From the NCBI RefSeq assembly GCF_008386395.1, contig NZ_CP043761.1, positions 2,976,001 through 3,040,000 on the forward strand: 64,000 nt of DNA, in the 5' to 3' direction. Made by a program: the position numbers and the translations under genes. Positions within the stretch are counted from its first letter, which is position 1. Each line of letters opens with the position of its first letter. This document shows positions 39,601 to 44,600 of the stretch, piece by piece. Below the pieces are notes generated by a model. The model saw only the letters and a list, made by a program, of their open reading frames with translations. It ran no database searches and was not told the DNA's origin. The DNA is from Paenibacillus sp. 37. GTDB taxonomy: Bacteria > Bacillota > Bacilli > Paenibacillales > Paenibacillaceae.

Positions 39601-40922
39601 ATTTGGTGCAATGGCTGCCTAATGGCGACATGGAATTCCTCGGACGAATCGATCATCAGGTGAAAATTAGGGGATACCGTATTGAGCCGGGAGAAATTGA
39701 ACATCGTTTGCTACAACAACCGGAAGTCAAAGATGTAATTGTGACCCCCCGGCAAGATGATGCTCAGCAGAGCTATCTCTGTGCGTACATCGTACCTGTG
39801 GACCCGAGTAAAAAGATGGACATCGTTCAACTGAAACAGGGATTGCTTGACGAGCTTCCCGCATATATGATACCTGCATTCTTTATTGTGATGGATCAAC
39901 TCCAATTGACGGTGAACGGAAAAGTGGACTTGAAGGCATTGCCTGAGCCCGAGGGCAGTGTGACAGCTCTACATTCCTATACACCACCGGAAACGGAACT
40001 GGAACGCCATATGACAGATATTTGGGAGGACATTCTTCCAGTGAAGCCGATTAGCATACATGCAAATCTGTTTGAGCTGGGTGCGAATTCGTTAAACGTG
40101 ATGTCTTTTGTATCCCGTTTGTACAGTCTGTTGAATTTTAGAATCCCGTTTAAGGACATTTTTGAAAAACCGACCATTGCTGATCTGGCGGCCTTTGTTG
40201 AGAAAGCCAAAGATCTGCTGGAGGACTACACCGAAGATTACATGCAGCTAACCCGGACGAGCGAAAAAAATCGGATTATTTTCTGTTTTCCTCCCGCTGC
40301 TTCCATGGGGATTGCCTACATGACGCTTGCTCAGCATCTGGACTCGTTCGGAGTTTACAGCTTTAATTTCATCACTTCAGAAGATCGGATTGCTCGTTAC
40401 GCCCAAATGATGATTGATATTCAAAAGGAGGGCCCGTTCACACTGATGGGTTACTCCTCGGGTGGAGTGCTGGCCTTCGATGTAGCCAAAGAGCTTAATC
40501 GCAGAGGATATGAAGTGCGTGACCTGATTATACTGGACTCAAAATACCGAACAGAGGTGGAAGAGCATCGTCTGACTGAAGAACAAATCAGGCAGGAGAT
40601 TCAGCAAAAGTTCAACATGAGTCAATATCAAGACCTTGAAAAATTGGCGAATGACTATTTGCTGGAGCTGATTACGAAGTCTTACCTGTATGTTCATGAA
40701 GCCATAACCTTTGGTACGATTGATGGTAACATCAGTTATGTGACTTCAGGACTTTTGAATGCCAATGCTTCGATTGCCTTGTGGGCCCAATCCACCACAG
40801 GACAATTCAGACAAGTGAAAGGTTACGGCAAACATATGGAGATGATCGACAAAAACTATCCAGAAATTGTGGAACAGAATGCAATGCTCATCAACGAACT
40901 CTTGCTGACAAGCACTAAATAA
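21693..40922 (+). CDS. bacC: Bacitracin-type peptide synthetase C, modules Ile, D-X9, Thr, D-Asp, Asn, thioesterase
   Basis: Five-module NRPS of 6409 residues with terminal thioesterase, close to classical BacC in size. Module 8: C (HHMILDG), A code DGFFLGVVF (Ile). Module 9: C (HHIIADG), A 26240-27720 code DASTVGAVV, 6/9 identical to the Phe code DAFTVAAVC; PCP; epimerase 28010-29360. Module 10: C (HHHILLDG), A 30790-32280 code DFWNIGMVH (Thr) where bacitracin has His. Module 11: C, A 33920-35420 code DLTKVGHIG (Asp), PCP, epimerase 35705-37060 (HHMIIDG, EGHGR). Module 12: C (NHHILLDG), A 38470-39960 code DLTKIGEVG (Asn), PCP with LGANS in place of LGG[HD]S. The thioesterase (40260-40922, GYSSGG at 40448) should close the ring between the Lys6 side chain and Asn12, as in bacitracin. 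An AAGGAG ribosome site lies about 12 nt before the ATG. A strong terminator follows the stop. Confidence 0.92.
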   Translation: MKAKVEKIYPLSPMQRGMLFHALENPSEDAYFEQTVLDIRGEIDPEILEQSFNQLLERHEILRASVHTKLEEPVHVVLARRTIGFTFHDLRGRSDDEVAALMQDFMEKDRAKGFNLSKDSLLRIALVCTGEQHFQMIWTFHHMILDGWSMGILFNELLDIYADRSNGLPSKMADTRPYSNYMKWLQQQEQESGLGYWEHYLSGYSEKTGLPSINRPTSEMAFSRREKKIEFSQALTTKMKEMAQKHAVTLHTVVQAMWGFLLAKYNDNEDAVFGTVVSGRDAAVDGIENMVGLFINTIPTRVTFSGEQPFVELMKKIQSDALNSQAYQYLSLAEVQARTELKHDLLDHVVVFENYALDTRKMAERSNLGFEINEITGEERTNYPFTMAAGLGEKLTLLLIYDEHVYEPALMDQIETHMKAIIHQITSDESIHIQDITLVLNDELPMLEMVSNGAVTDYPKWKTIPQLFDEQVQKTPHATALIMDDMHITYRELQEKADQMASRLYEFGLPKQAVVGLLADRSVEMIVGILGILKAGAAYLPMDPGWPEERISHMLQDSRSAVLLTQPEWISQAPLNFPMLPLYGDYMNHMPAVMEMAAATQVMEVKPDKESRMDDLAYMIYTSGSTGLPKGVMISHANVIRVVCETDYIDICPEDRILQLSNYAFDGSVFDIFGALLNGASLVLLKQDTVLDTQALAEVIVREKVTVSFMTTALFNLLVDREPECLRGFRKILFGGERASVAQARKGLDILGSDRLIHVYGPTESTVFATAYPIRSIEAAVTNLPIGKPIANTSVWVMDRYQNPVPAGIPGELCISGDGLSLGYLNNKELTDSRFVPHPLLEGTRMYRTGDRVRRLQNGDIEFLERLDHQVKLRGYRIELGEIEHVLLEHEGIREGVVVTRKDAADQDILIAYLKADPALTTTGIRTYVSERLPDYMVPSYFILLNELPLTGNGKVDRRALPEPAECIEHLKHDQYEAPSTVLENRICTIWKEILGVQIAGVHDHFFESGGHSLKATALASRIHKEIQVMVPIRQLFLAPTIRGIANYIESAAKEDYLSIQSAESKPYYALSSAQRRLHMLHQISDTGTSYNMPAVMKVSGELDVVRFEEAFRQLVQRHESFRTSFVIVDGEPVQRIHSHVPFAVEHIELGSRSLEETLSDRIRPFELDKAPLMRVELVKISEQEHAVVMDMHHIIADGVSTGVLVQEFHELYEGKSLPELKLQYKDYSEWQKDWFNSEGLKTQETYWLNRFEGEIPVLQLPTDWPRPQVYSFKGNRVRFVCDEQLTRELHQLARDHEATLYMVLLAAYTTLLSRYSGQDDIVVGSPIAGRKHADLQQVIGMFVNTLAMRNYPVAERSFSDFLREVKENALQAYENQDYPLDELINKLRVSRDRSRNALVDTMFVLQNLELERTSGQQWIDLHVEPYETELPIAKFDLTLAAVVQNGQLEFELEYCSDLFSLQTVENMSHHFIQLLKGILSNPQGKLGEFEVVSEEEKQTLQHVYNDNACSYPLHQRVYEWIEQNALRTPDQVAVMHDGRSMTYYELNEAADFLAARLRQRGVTRETVVGIMMDRSVEMIAGILGIMKSGGAYLPLDPSTPVERIRYMLQDSGAGLVVTQNLWSDRLRAADSECVTFILDEAALKDWNAAASLQIPSVADSATMTTNPDDLAYIIYTSGSTGMPKGVQVEQSALTNFCCGYIDALQLTERDRVANYLQMTFDASISEIFPALMSGATLHIIPTELRLDILRLNEYLSEYGITVATLSSKVCESFVELPNSSLRLLVSGGEQLKLHNLPNYKLINAYGPTENTVVTTLHEVDSIEGVIPIGKPFTNTRIFILNDHLQFCPIGVTGEMYIAGHSLARGYLNNPELTAEKFVDNPYEPGGKMYRTGDLVRWLPGGNLQFMGRTDQQVKIRGYRIELGEIEQQLLKHPAIRETAVLAHQDPQGNGALCAYVVAEGEAVWTAATVRDWLEAELPDYMIPAYVVQLDQLPLTSHGKLDRKALPEPDHHLPAAPETEAPRNEVEHLLVDIWRDVLNMEELGINHQFFVSGGDSIKALQIGSRLARAGLRMEVRDLFAYPKIRDLSPYVKWDQRERRSQEPVEGEVQLTPIQQWFFANNTTEQNHFTQSFMLHRAAGFKPDVLEQVLDRLLEHHDALRMRYEMQADGSIRQFNRPVQTGERMYTLHRFDTRGWDEPERQVYEAATRVQQACNLEEGKLVQVGWFEAENGDHLLLAIHHLVVDGVSWRILLEDMEVLYQQAERGEELDAGEKTDSYQRFAEAVQDYANSPQAAKERAYWSRLAAEGAGLNLGEREESAEPDRFADSHTVQSTLSMEVTRQLLRESNRAYQTEINDLLLSALYLAVRKLTGELKLKVNLEGHGREDVLEGIDLSRTVGWFTTLYPVLLEGEVEDELSVTIKRVKEGLRKVPHKGFSYGALKYVARMPELQTERPASISFNYLGEMDGGMIGEAMFRESRFSTGQTIGGHIARNNPIELNAFVSGGKLHLNVTANQTAVDMPLVSRFAETFFERLTEIVDHCLSQRETTYTPSDYGDPNLALEELDLIKSACPGVIIERIYPLTNMQQGMLFHAMEDPSSTAYFQQTVMEIRGEVNPDDLQSSFNELMNRHEALRASFIHRDLEEPRQVIMQNLTIEFEFQDWTALEANQSAAQLETFSQQDKARSFRLDTQPLMRAALFRTTDESYTLVWSHHHILLDGWCLGIILSELFQIYKAKLENKAHNLKEPKRYHQYIEWLIRQDKDEAQAYWRRYLENYDTQSSVPGLLLTEHDVPYLRKEQTISLGQELTRQLNEIGAHYGVTLNTVIQCIWGLVLARYNDTEDVIFGTVVSGREAPVEGIEEMIGLFINTIPVRIGYPHQKHFGDVLQAVQKQAVESQRFNYLNLAEVQALSDLNKELMDHVFVFENYALDHGAVQQSSTGVGFEITGLHAEEQSNYGFLISATPGDSLTLVITYDGNKYDSSIIERMDQHFRSVAEQVTSADHHQLADIQLVIGQECEVLLNSFNNSDADYPRNMTIHELFQQQVRRTPDRIAVRDEHRHMTYMELNERSNQLARTLFSLTGGTEQFIGIMADRSIDMIVGIMAVLKAGAAYIPIDPTYPDDRISYMLEDSGIRLLVVSEKGMDRGLHRGSYVVLEEENSYHLDAGNLETSVQSHDLAYVIYTSGTTGNPKGTLIEHKNVVRLLINDRNRFNFSENDVWTMFHSFCFDFSVWEMYGALLYGGTLLIVPHLVAQQPGEFLQLLIREKVTILNQTPSYFYRLMHEEAKRPRKELSLRKVIFGGEALSPSLLTAWHKRYPSTKLINMYGITETTVHVTYKEITLSDMQMGRSNIGQPIPTLRAYILNQYLQLQPVGCAGELYVAGEGLARGYLNRSSLTEERFVEDPFYPGEKMYRSGDLARWRADGNMEYLGRMDHQVKIRGYRIELGEIEHQLLQLPVVKDAFVVARADEEHTQYICAYITLNEVADDAVTQQIRQQLSLQLPDYMMPAYIVKMDQLPLTSNGKVDRKALPAPEAGMSALGGYEAPGSRVEAELLALWHQLLKNDRIGVSHNFFEVGGHSLKASALVSRVHKAFGVAIPLRQVFATPTVRALSQWIDSARSSKYVTITKAETKEFYPLSSAQKRLFIMHQLEDSSLAYNMPYAMKISGNLDVRQLERAFQDLIKRHESFRTSFHMVDGQPVQRIDQQVEFRITSLELGDQTLEAWQARFVRPFNLTQAPLLRVELVQMGPAEYSLIMDMHHIIADGVSMGVLTRELIALYEGQTFEPLQLQYRDYAEWQALSRTTEVMQAQKDYWLSAYQEEVPLLDLPIDYARPQHRNYEGELFPFELSEGVSQRLSQLAHQEGVTLFMLLLAGYTTLLHRYTGQEDIIVGTPIAGNSQPELENVIGLFINTLALRNRPVGTFTFKEYLNEIKENTLQAYENQDYAFDELVEQLALARDMSRSALFDTMLVFQNYDSEELAIEGVQFSSLPPSNIRSKFDITLTAMEAEGRIKCVFTYSTELFKPETIERMAGHLTELLDNISNDAALRLQDIQFITSEETKSIMQLSCGQPVQYRTDAALIELFEEQVRKSSGQRAVVSGENELSYEELNRSANQLARSLRARGAVPNSVIAVSINPSVDLIISMLAVLKTGAIYLPIDPEQTVNRTNVILKDSQAILLLTDHPLSKELSFSGDVCQVNDGSIESFDYTDLSLPTSPEQQVYMIYTSGSTGTPKGVLVRNRNIVNYTQWFIREAGISTADRTMLMSSSAFDLGYTGVFSSLLQGGELHVPSKEDYTNPARVLQMMASQRITFIKLTPSLFNLLLHDPAFTEWQPVLRLVVLGGEKTNTTDVEKYLQEYPNSRIMNHYGPTETTIGVVFHHISSVNVHSFMDYPVIGRPIDNTAVYVLDNHNHLVPRGVFGEICVTGEAVSTGYFNQAELTREKFVEDPFQPGQIMYKTGDLARWTHDGELELAGRKDNQVKVRGYRIELDEIKKQMLLLEGVREAVIVPGAQEQAAVLCAYFTANRSIPLDEIRIHLGVELPEYMIPTHCMQLDTLPLNGNGKLDVRALPEPDASMGGETVYEAPRNEAERLLVSIWEEVLGFKPMGINHHFFASGGDSIKALQIISRLSRAGKKLTMKELFAHPQIKLLGRYMREDSLINRMKQPVTGPVDLTPIQKSYFLQHQRTGMNHFNQSLMLYREEGFNPETVRQIMEGLMMHHDVLRMSYHEEQGKVVQTQLDYEAGLFQMEVQDMNGLDEQELFIKVQQAASRIQESIDIFEGPLVRAVIFRTDQGDHLLLVIHHMIIDGVSWKILLEDLAIGYQQLLEGQDLSFYPITDSYPYYASFLNDYAKGGRLAKERAYWIKTDQEETGFLPRHEVHLDEYRYGDNRMSSVSLDREMTTQLLRETNQAYYTEINDILLAALALSIRKCAGASKIKVTMEGHGRELMGDELDISRTVGWFTSKYPVCIDLGNEEGLGTTIKDVKEQLRRVPAKGIGYGILKYMSNELPMLKEQTPPLLFNYLGQMDQDINSGLFRSSWLSAGNPVGDDVIRANPMEVIAYVADGQLMINITYNHKLFDESIVVNFATTYQKMLQQVIEHCAQQQQAEKTPSDYGDPYVTLQNLKVITQKFGPERIEKIYPLANMQRGMLYHALENRGDRVYFEQLIMNIRGNLDIDRFQESLTLLMQRHEMLRASIEYQVTEEPRNIICQNRGAAFVYRDLRGLPEQDRGTRVLSIAMEDKRKGFDLGKDTLVRFELLQTNEEQYSLIWSNHHILLDGWARGIILAELVHLYECKRTGKNIQLHEPVPYSEYVEWLQALNKDEAISYWRNYLGGYENKVQLPAGASRSLNDGVTPQEHQFRISRQLTKQMNDLANRNHVTFYTVMQCVWGIMLAKYNDTSDVVFGTVVSGREAQVRGIENMVGLFINTIPARIQWDEGHTFKQLVGDMQALSIEGSQHHHLGLAEIASLSSLKRDLIDHIMVFENYSVDSSLVEQGASDIGFVIEDVHSQEQTNYGFNLIAIPGEELVIKFAYDSGKYDEALMKVMEDHMLTLLKQIVTDENLRVDDIQIMTKQEQVILLDQYNDTASAYPKGKMMHQLVSEQAAKTPEHIAVALGDNALTYNQLDIKSNQLARHLKAIHVGPGSMVGIMVERSPEMIVGILAIMKAGGAYVPIDPEYPAERITFILEDSGSPIILEMGEGHTVSGRTSVAIDADYSHYSAEPLELQAGPEDIAYMIYTSGSTGKPKGTMIPHSGLINYIFWAKDVYLQNQELDFALYSSFAFDLTITSIFTPLVTGNKIVVYPTSGDEPVILNVFRDRQAGVVKLTPSHLNLIKDMDNTRSSIKCLIVGGEDLKSELAREVYESFGGKVQIFNEYGPTETVVGCMIHPYNPETDTRISVPIGKPAANVQLYVLNQQQQLLPAGSPGELYIGGDGVSRGYFGRPELTVQKFVPNPFKEGTTLYRTGDLVQWLPNGDMEFLGRIDHQVKIRGYRIEPGEIEHRLLQQPEVKDVIVTPRQDDAQQSYLCAYIVPVDPSKKMDIVQLKQGLLDELPAYMIPAFFIVMDQLQLTVNGKVDLKALPEPEGSVTALHSYTPPETELERHMTDIWEDILPVKPISIHANLFELGANSLNVMSFVSRLYSLLNFRIPFKDIFEKPTIADLAAFVEKAKDLLEDYTEDYMQLTRTSEKNRIIFCFPPAASMGIAYMTLAQHLDSFGVYSFNFITSEDRIARYAQMMIDIQKEGPFTLMGYSSGGVLAFDVAKELNRRGYEVRDLIILDSKYRTEVEEHRLTEEQIRQEIQQKFNMSQYQDLEKLANDYLLELITKSYLYVHEAITFGTIDGNISYVTSGLLNANASIALWAQSTTGQFRQVKGYGKHMEMIDKNYPEIVEQNAMLINELLLTSTK
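27282..29043 (+). repeat. Near-identical 1.76 kb block, copy 2 (module 9 A C-terminal part, PCP, E)
   Basis: This is the partner of 19485-21246. After 29043 the two epimerase ends diverge abruptly; before 27282 the A domains are similar but clearly different. That pattern fits a recombination or gene-conversion tract better than slow divergence of a whole-module duplication. Confidence 0.93.
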
Positions 40923-40928
40923 CATTAT

Positions 40929-40969
40929 AAGGTTGGCGTTTCGTGAGTCAGAAACGCCAACCTTTTTTT
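40929..40969 (+). terminator. Rho-independent terminator after bacC
   Basis: A perfect 12-bp stem, GGTTGGCGTTTC (40931-40942) with GAAACGCCAACC (40951-40962), has an 8-nt loop and is followed by seven T. It begins 6 nt after the bacC stop and ends 22 nt before the response regulator start. No room remains for a separate promoter after it. Confidence 0.93.
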
Positions 40970-40991
40970 AACATGAAAGTAGGTTGAAATC

Positions 40992-41699
40992 ATGCAGAAT
41001 ATTCGTGTACTCATTGCGGATGACGATAAGGAGATTCGAGACCTGATCCGAAAATACCTGGAGCGAGAGATGTACACCGTGGATACTGCCGCAGATGGTG
41101 AACAAGCGCTGCAGCTGTTCCAACAGCACAAATATAATATGGTCATTCTTGACCTGATGATGCCTCAGATGGACGGTATGGAAGCTTGTCGAAGAATTCG
41201 CAGTATCAGTAATGTACCCATCATGATGGTAACAGCCAAAGACCACGAAACAGACAAAATTATAGGTCTTGGCATAGGTGCAGATGATTACATTACCAAA
41301 CCATTTAGCATTCATGAGCTGGTTGCCAGAATTAAGGCACTTATGCGCAGATTTATGGTTCTTGGGACGGAGGTTCCTGACCACAGTGAGGTCATTCGTT
41401 TCAAAGGATTGATGATGAATTTGAAAACATACACAGTTGATGTTCAGGGAAAAGAGACCGATCTGACTGGCAAAGAAACGGAATTGCTCAAATTTATGAT
41501 GTCCAATCCTGGCCAGGTATTTACCAAAGCCCAATTATTCAGAAATGTATGGGATAACGGGTACTTGGATGATGACAATACCATCATGGTACATATCCGA
41601 AAGCTGCGAATGAAGATTGAATCCGATCCTTCGAATCCACAATTCATAAAAACCGTTTGGGGCATCGGTTATAAATTTGTAGGTGAACGGGATGAGTAG
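40992..41699 (+). CDS. bacR: OmpR-family response regulator, BacR-like
   Basis: Protein of 235 residues with an N-terminal receiver domain (acidic DDD at residues 10-12, phospho-acceptor Asp54 in VILDLMMPQ, Lys in TKPF) and a C-terminal winged-helix DNA-binding domain (residues about 135-232, ending VWGIGYKFVG). Its place directly after the peptide synthetases and before an ABC exporter is that of bacR in B. licheniformis, whose product controls self-protection by the exporter. The stop overlaps the histidine kinase start, so both are translationally coupled. The ribosome site is weak (GTAGG). Transcription must come from read-through of the terminator at 40929 or from a promoter inside the end of bacC. 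A weak TTGCTG-N18-TATAAG lies at 40902-40931. Confidence 0.88.
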   Translation: MQNIRVLIADDDKEIRDLIRKYLEREMYTVDTAADGEQALQLFQQHKYNMVILDLMMPQMDGMEACRRIRSISNVPIMMVTAKDHETDKIIGLGIGADDYITKPFSIHELVARIKALMRRFMVLGTEVPDHSEVIRFKGLMMNLKTYTVDVQGKETDLTGKETELLKFMMSNPGQVFTKAQLFRNVWDNGYLDDDNTIMVHIRKLRMKIESDPSNPQFIKTVWGIGYKFVGERDE

Positions 41700-42732
41700 A
41701 GATGCCGTCTTGATGTTATCCGGTCTACAGTTGATCATCGGAGCTGGGGCACTTGCCATGGAATACTACACGAGCTTGACGCATGGTTCACGAATGTGGT
41801 TGTTTGCAGCTTTCGTTTTCACCAGCATCATGGTACTCGTTAATCAATATCAGAATCGAAGCAAGCAGCAATCGATTGCTTCTGAACTGCATCGGGCGGT
41901 CAATGGAGAAGGAAAAAGAAGAATATTAAGCAAAGGGAATGTACTGCTGGATGAGATCGTTTTTGCAGCAAATGACCTGATGGAGCAGCTTGAAAGCATA
42001 AAGATCGATGCCCAGCGCTCTCAGGCAGTAAGAAAGAGTCTGTTTTCCAGCATTTCTCATGATATTCGCACACCTCTAACTTCGATGATTGGTTATGTGG
42101 ATGCGCTCAAGGATGACATTGCTTCGACAGAAGAAGAGAGAAGAGACTATATGGATATTTTGTCGCGAAAATCGAAGGATTTGAAAAAAATGATAGATGA
42201 GATGTTCACCATGGCCAAACTGGATGCAGACGAGATGCCCATGCAGGCTGAACCGTTGGATCTGGCCGAATTGACTAGGGAGATTTTGATTGAATTTATA
42301 CCCAGTCTCAAAAAAGCAGAGATGGATCTAAACATTCAGATTCCGGATTACCCTTGTTTCGTTATGGCAGACAGGCTGAGTATCCATCGTCTCATCAGTA
42401 ATCTGATTCAAAATTCTATCCAGTATGGGCATGAAGGGGGCGTTCTGGGAATTGAAATAGCATGTTATCATCTTAATTTCCAATTAACCGTATGGGATCA
42501 AGGACCAGGGATATCGGAGAAAGAGCTAAATCTGGTGTTTGAACGTATGTATCGCAGTGATCACTCACGTAGCCCTGTCTTTGGGGCAAGCGGGCTTGGG
42601 CTTTCAATTGCCCGGACACTGGCTGAGAAAAATGAGGGGCATTTGCAGGCAGAGAGCACACCTGGCGTGAAAACATCCTTTATATTCACAATCCCCAAGT
42701 ATAAGCTGCTGTCAAAGTCACAGCACAATTAA
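41692..42732 (+). CDS. bacS: Intramembrane-sensing histidine kinase, BacS-like
   Basis: Protein of 346 residues. The chosen ATG overlaps the regulator stop and has AGGTGA 5 nt upstream; a GTG 9 nt earlier is possible but lies inside that site. Two closely spaced transmembrane helices (about residues 5-24 and 34-50) with almost no extracytoplasmic loop define the intramembrane-sensing type that pairs with antibiotic-resistance transporters. The H-box FSSISHDIRTPL places the phospho-acceptor at His123. The ATPase domain shows N (LISNLIQNSIQYG), G1 (WDQGPGIS) and G2 (GLGLSIA) boxes. It probably senses the peptide, directly or through the BcrAB-like transporter, and phosphorylates the adjacent regulator. 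Cognate pairing is inferred from gene order. Confidence 0.87.
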   Translation: MSRDAVLMLSGLQLIIGAGALAMEYYTSLTHGSRMWLFAAFVFTSIMVLVNQYQNRSKQQSIASELHRAVNGEGKRRILSKGNVLLDEIVFAANDLMEQLESIKIDAQRSQAVRKSLFSSISHDIRTPLTSMIGYVDALKDDIASTEEERRDYMDILSRKSKDLKKMIDEMFTMAKLDADEMPMQAEPLDLAELTREILIEFIPSLKKAEMDLNIQIPDYPCFVMADRLSIHRLISNLIQNSIQYGHEGGVLGIEIACYHLNFQLTVWDQGPGISEKELNLVFERMYRSDHSRSPVFGASGLGLSIARTLAEKNEGHLQAESTPGVKTSFIFTIPKYKLLSKSQHN

Positions 42733-42738
42733 GAGATA

Positions 42739-42768
42739 GTTAAGATTTGGATAAGCGCTATTTAAAAT
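42739..42768 (+). promoter_or_regulatory. Candidate response-regulator operator and promoter for the exporter
   Basis: Two related hexamers, GTTAAG at 42739 and GATAAG at 42750, stand 11 bp apart, the usual spacing of tandem OmpR/PhoB-family half-sites. A -10-like TAAAAT follows at 42763-42768, and another, TAGAAT, at 42777. No good -35 element is present, which fits activator-dependent transcription by the adjacent BacR-like protein. This is inference from one sequence. Confidence 0.4.
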
Positions 42769-42818
42769 CTGAAACCTAGAATGAAATTATCAGTTCTTGG
42801 AAGGAAGGTGCGCTAGAC

Positions 42819-43736
42819 GTGAGTGTAATTATCAAAACAACAAATCTTACCAAACAATACGGGACTCAAAAATCAGTTAATTCACTGAACATGACCGTTC
42901 AACAAGGTGGGATATACGGCTTTCTTGGACGCAACGGGGCAGGGAAAACGACGACAATCCGTATGCTGCTCGGTCTAATCAAACCAACGCATGGTGAGAT
43001 TGAGATATTTGGAGAGAACCTATTTACCAATCAAAAAGAAATATTAAGAAGAACCGGCTCGATTGTAGAGGTACCCGGGTTTTATGAGAACCTGACTGCC
43101 CGCGAAAATTTATCCATCAACGCTCGAATTATGGGAATATACAAAAAGAATGCAATCGAGGACGCGCTCGAAATCGTAGGTCTGCAAAATGAAACCAAAA
43201 AATTGGTTGGCAAATATTCTTTGGGAATGAAACAAAGGTTAGGCATTGCCCGAGCCCTGTTGCACTATCCAGAATTGCTGATTCTTGATGAACCTACCAA
43301 TGGACTTGATCCGATTGGGATCAAAGAAATTCGCAGGCTGATTAAAAATTTGGCCACGGAGAGAAATATTACCATCTTGATTTCAAGCCATATTTTATCG
43401 GAAATTGAACAACTGGTTGATTACATGGGCATTATTCATGAAGGGAACCTGCTAGAGGAAATTTCATTTGAGCAGCTTCGGAAGAGGAACCGTAAATACA
43501 CCGAATTTCAAGTTTCAGATGATAATAAGGCTGCGGTCATTCTAGACGGTTTGGATCAGGCTGAATATGAAATTCATGATGAACGCAATATCCGGGTGTA
43601 TTCCCATCTTGGACAACAAGGGAAGCTAAACAGAATCTTTATGGAAAATGATATCAACGTAACCAAAATTATGGTGAGTGAGGATCGTTTGGAAGATTAT
43701 TTCACCAAGCTGGTTGGAGGTGGAACCATTGGTTAA
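42819..43736 (+). CDS. bcrA: ABC exporter ATPase, BcrA-like
   Basis: Protein of 305 residues starting at GTG, with AAGGAAGGTG 8 nt upstream. It has Walker A (GRNGAGKTT, near residue 40), the signature YSLGMKQRLGIARAL, Walker B plus D-loop (LLILDEPTNGLD) and a switch His (ISSHI). A C-terminal extension of about 90 residues follows, as in BcrA-type proteins. This family, with a small permease, removes bacitracin from the membrane and gives the producer its resistance; position next to the synthetases supports self-protection here. The permease start overlaps its end, so ATPase and permease are coupled. The substrate is inferred from context. Confidence 0.88.
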   Translation: MSVIIKTTNLTKQYGTQKSVNSLNMTVQQGGIYGFLGRNGAGKTTTIRMLLGLIKPTHGEIEIFGENLFTNQKEILRRTGSIVEVPGFYENLTARENLSINARIMGIYKKNAIEDALEIVGLQNETKKLVGKYSLGMKQRLGIARALLHYPELLILDEPTNGLDPIGIKEIRRLIKNLATERNITILISSHILSEIEQLVDYMGIIHEGNLLEEISFEQLRKRNRKYTEFQVSDDNKAAVILDGLDQAEYEIHDERNIRVYSHLGQQGKLNRIFMENDINVTKIMVSEDRLEDYFTKLVGGGTIG

Positions 43737-44466
43737 TTTGCTCTACACTGAACTTCTCAAGCTGAAACGCTCCAAAATGTTTCTGCTTAGTATCATCGGA
43801 GCGGCCGTTGCCCCTTTGATGGTAGCTGCTGCCATGTTTGTGCAAATGAAAACAAAGGAGCCTTATCTTGTTGCACAATTCAGTGTGCTAATGTCCAACA
43901 CAAGCATATATGCTGTACTGGTCATTGGAGTTCCGTTGTATGGTGTCATTACCGCTTATCTGTATAACAGGGAATATGCGGAGGATACAATGAAGAATCT
44001 GCTGACCATTCCGGTTTCCAGAGTCGCTCTGCTAATGTCCAAATGGATTTTGTTGCTGGGATGGATTATGCTGCTTACATTATCTGCGTGGGCGCTGGCG
44101 ATCATTTTTGGTTCGCTGGGTCAATTTGCAGGTCTTACTCCACAGTTTGTGCTTAACTCGTTCAGCAATTATGTAGTGGCAGGTCTGCTGTTGTTTCTGT
44201 TGTCGACCCCGATCATTCTGATTACGCTCGTATTAAAAAGTTTTGTGCCGGCGATTATCGTAACCATTATTATTACACTGGTGAATGTGATGCTGGCTAC
44301 AAGTGAACATCGCGGACTATTTCCATGGACCGCAGCACTGGATATCGCGAATGGAACACTGGAAGCCAAATATCCTCCAGAGTATTCATATATTTCGATC
44401 GCTGCTACATCCATCATTTGTCTTGGACTGGCCATTGGTTATTTTAAGAAAATAGATATTCATTAG
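43729..44466 (+). CDS. bcrB: ABC exporter permease, BcrB-like
   Basis: Permease of 245 residues with about six transmembrane helices, the ABC-2 arrangement of BcrB/lantibiotic-protection permeases. The TTG start at 43729 is chosen because GGAGGTGG lies 6 nt upstream; the open frame extends further into the ATPase gene but without a ribosome site. It overlaps the end of the ATPase gene by 8 nt. In classical loci a third gene, bcrC (undecaprenyl-pyrophosphate phosphatase), follows. Here the next features are terminators and an unrelated iron operon, so the exporter unit ends with this gene. Confidence 0.85.
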   Translation: MVNLLYTELLKLKRSKMFLLSIIGAAVAPLMVAAAMFVQMKTKEPYLVAQFSVLMSNTSIYAVLVIGVPLYGVITAYLYNREYAEDTMKNLLTIPVSRVALLMSKWILLLGWIMLLTLSAWALAIIFGSLGQFAGLTPQFVLNSFSNYVVAGLLLFLLSTPIILITLVLKSFVPAIIVTIIITLVNVMLATSEHRGLFPWTAALDIANGTLEAKYPPEYSYISIAATSIICLGLAIGYFKKIDIH

Positions 44467-44555
44467 TCTTGTCTTCAAACTTATCAAGAAACCTTCTCGG
44501 AAACATGCAAAATCCTAATCAAGTTGGTCGCATATGACTGCGAAAAACATAACGG

Positions 44556-44591
44556 AGAAGCCCTGATTAGTATGGATGAGGGCTTCTTTTT
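44556..44591 (+). terminator. Terminator after the exporter operon
   Basis: Stem AGAAGCCCT (44556-44564) with AGGGCTTCT (44579-44587), a 14-nt loop, then a T-run. It closes the bac/bcr transcript. Confidence 0.85.
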
Positions 44592-44600
44592 CAATGATCA

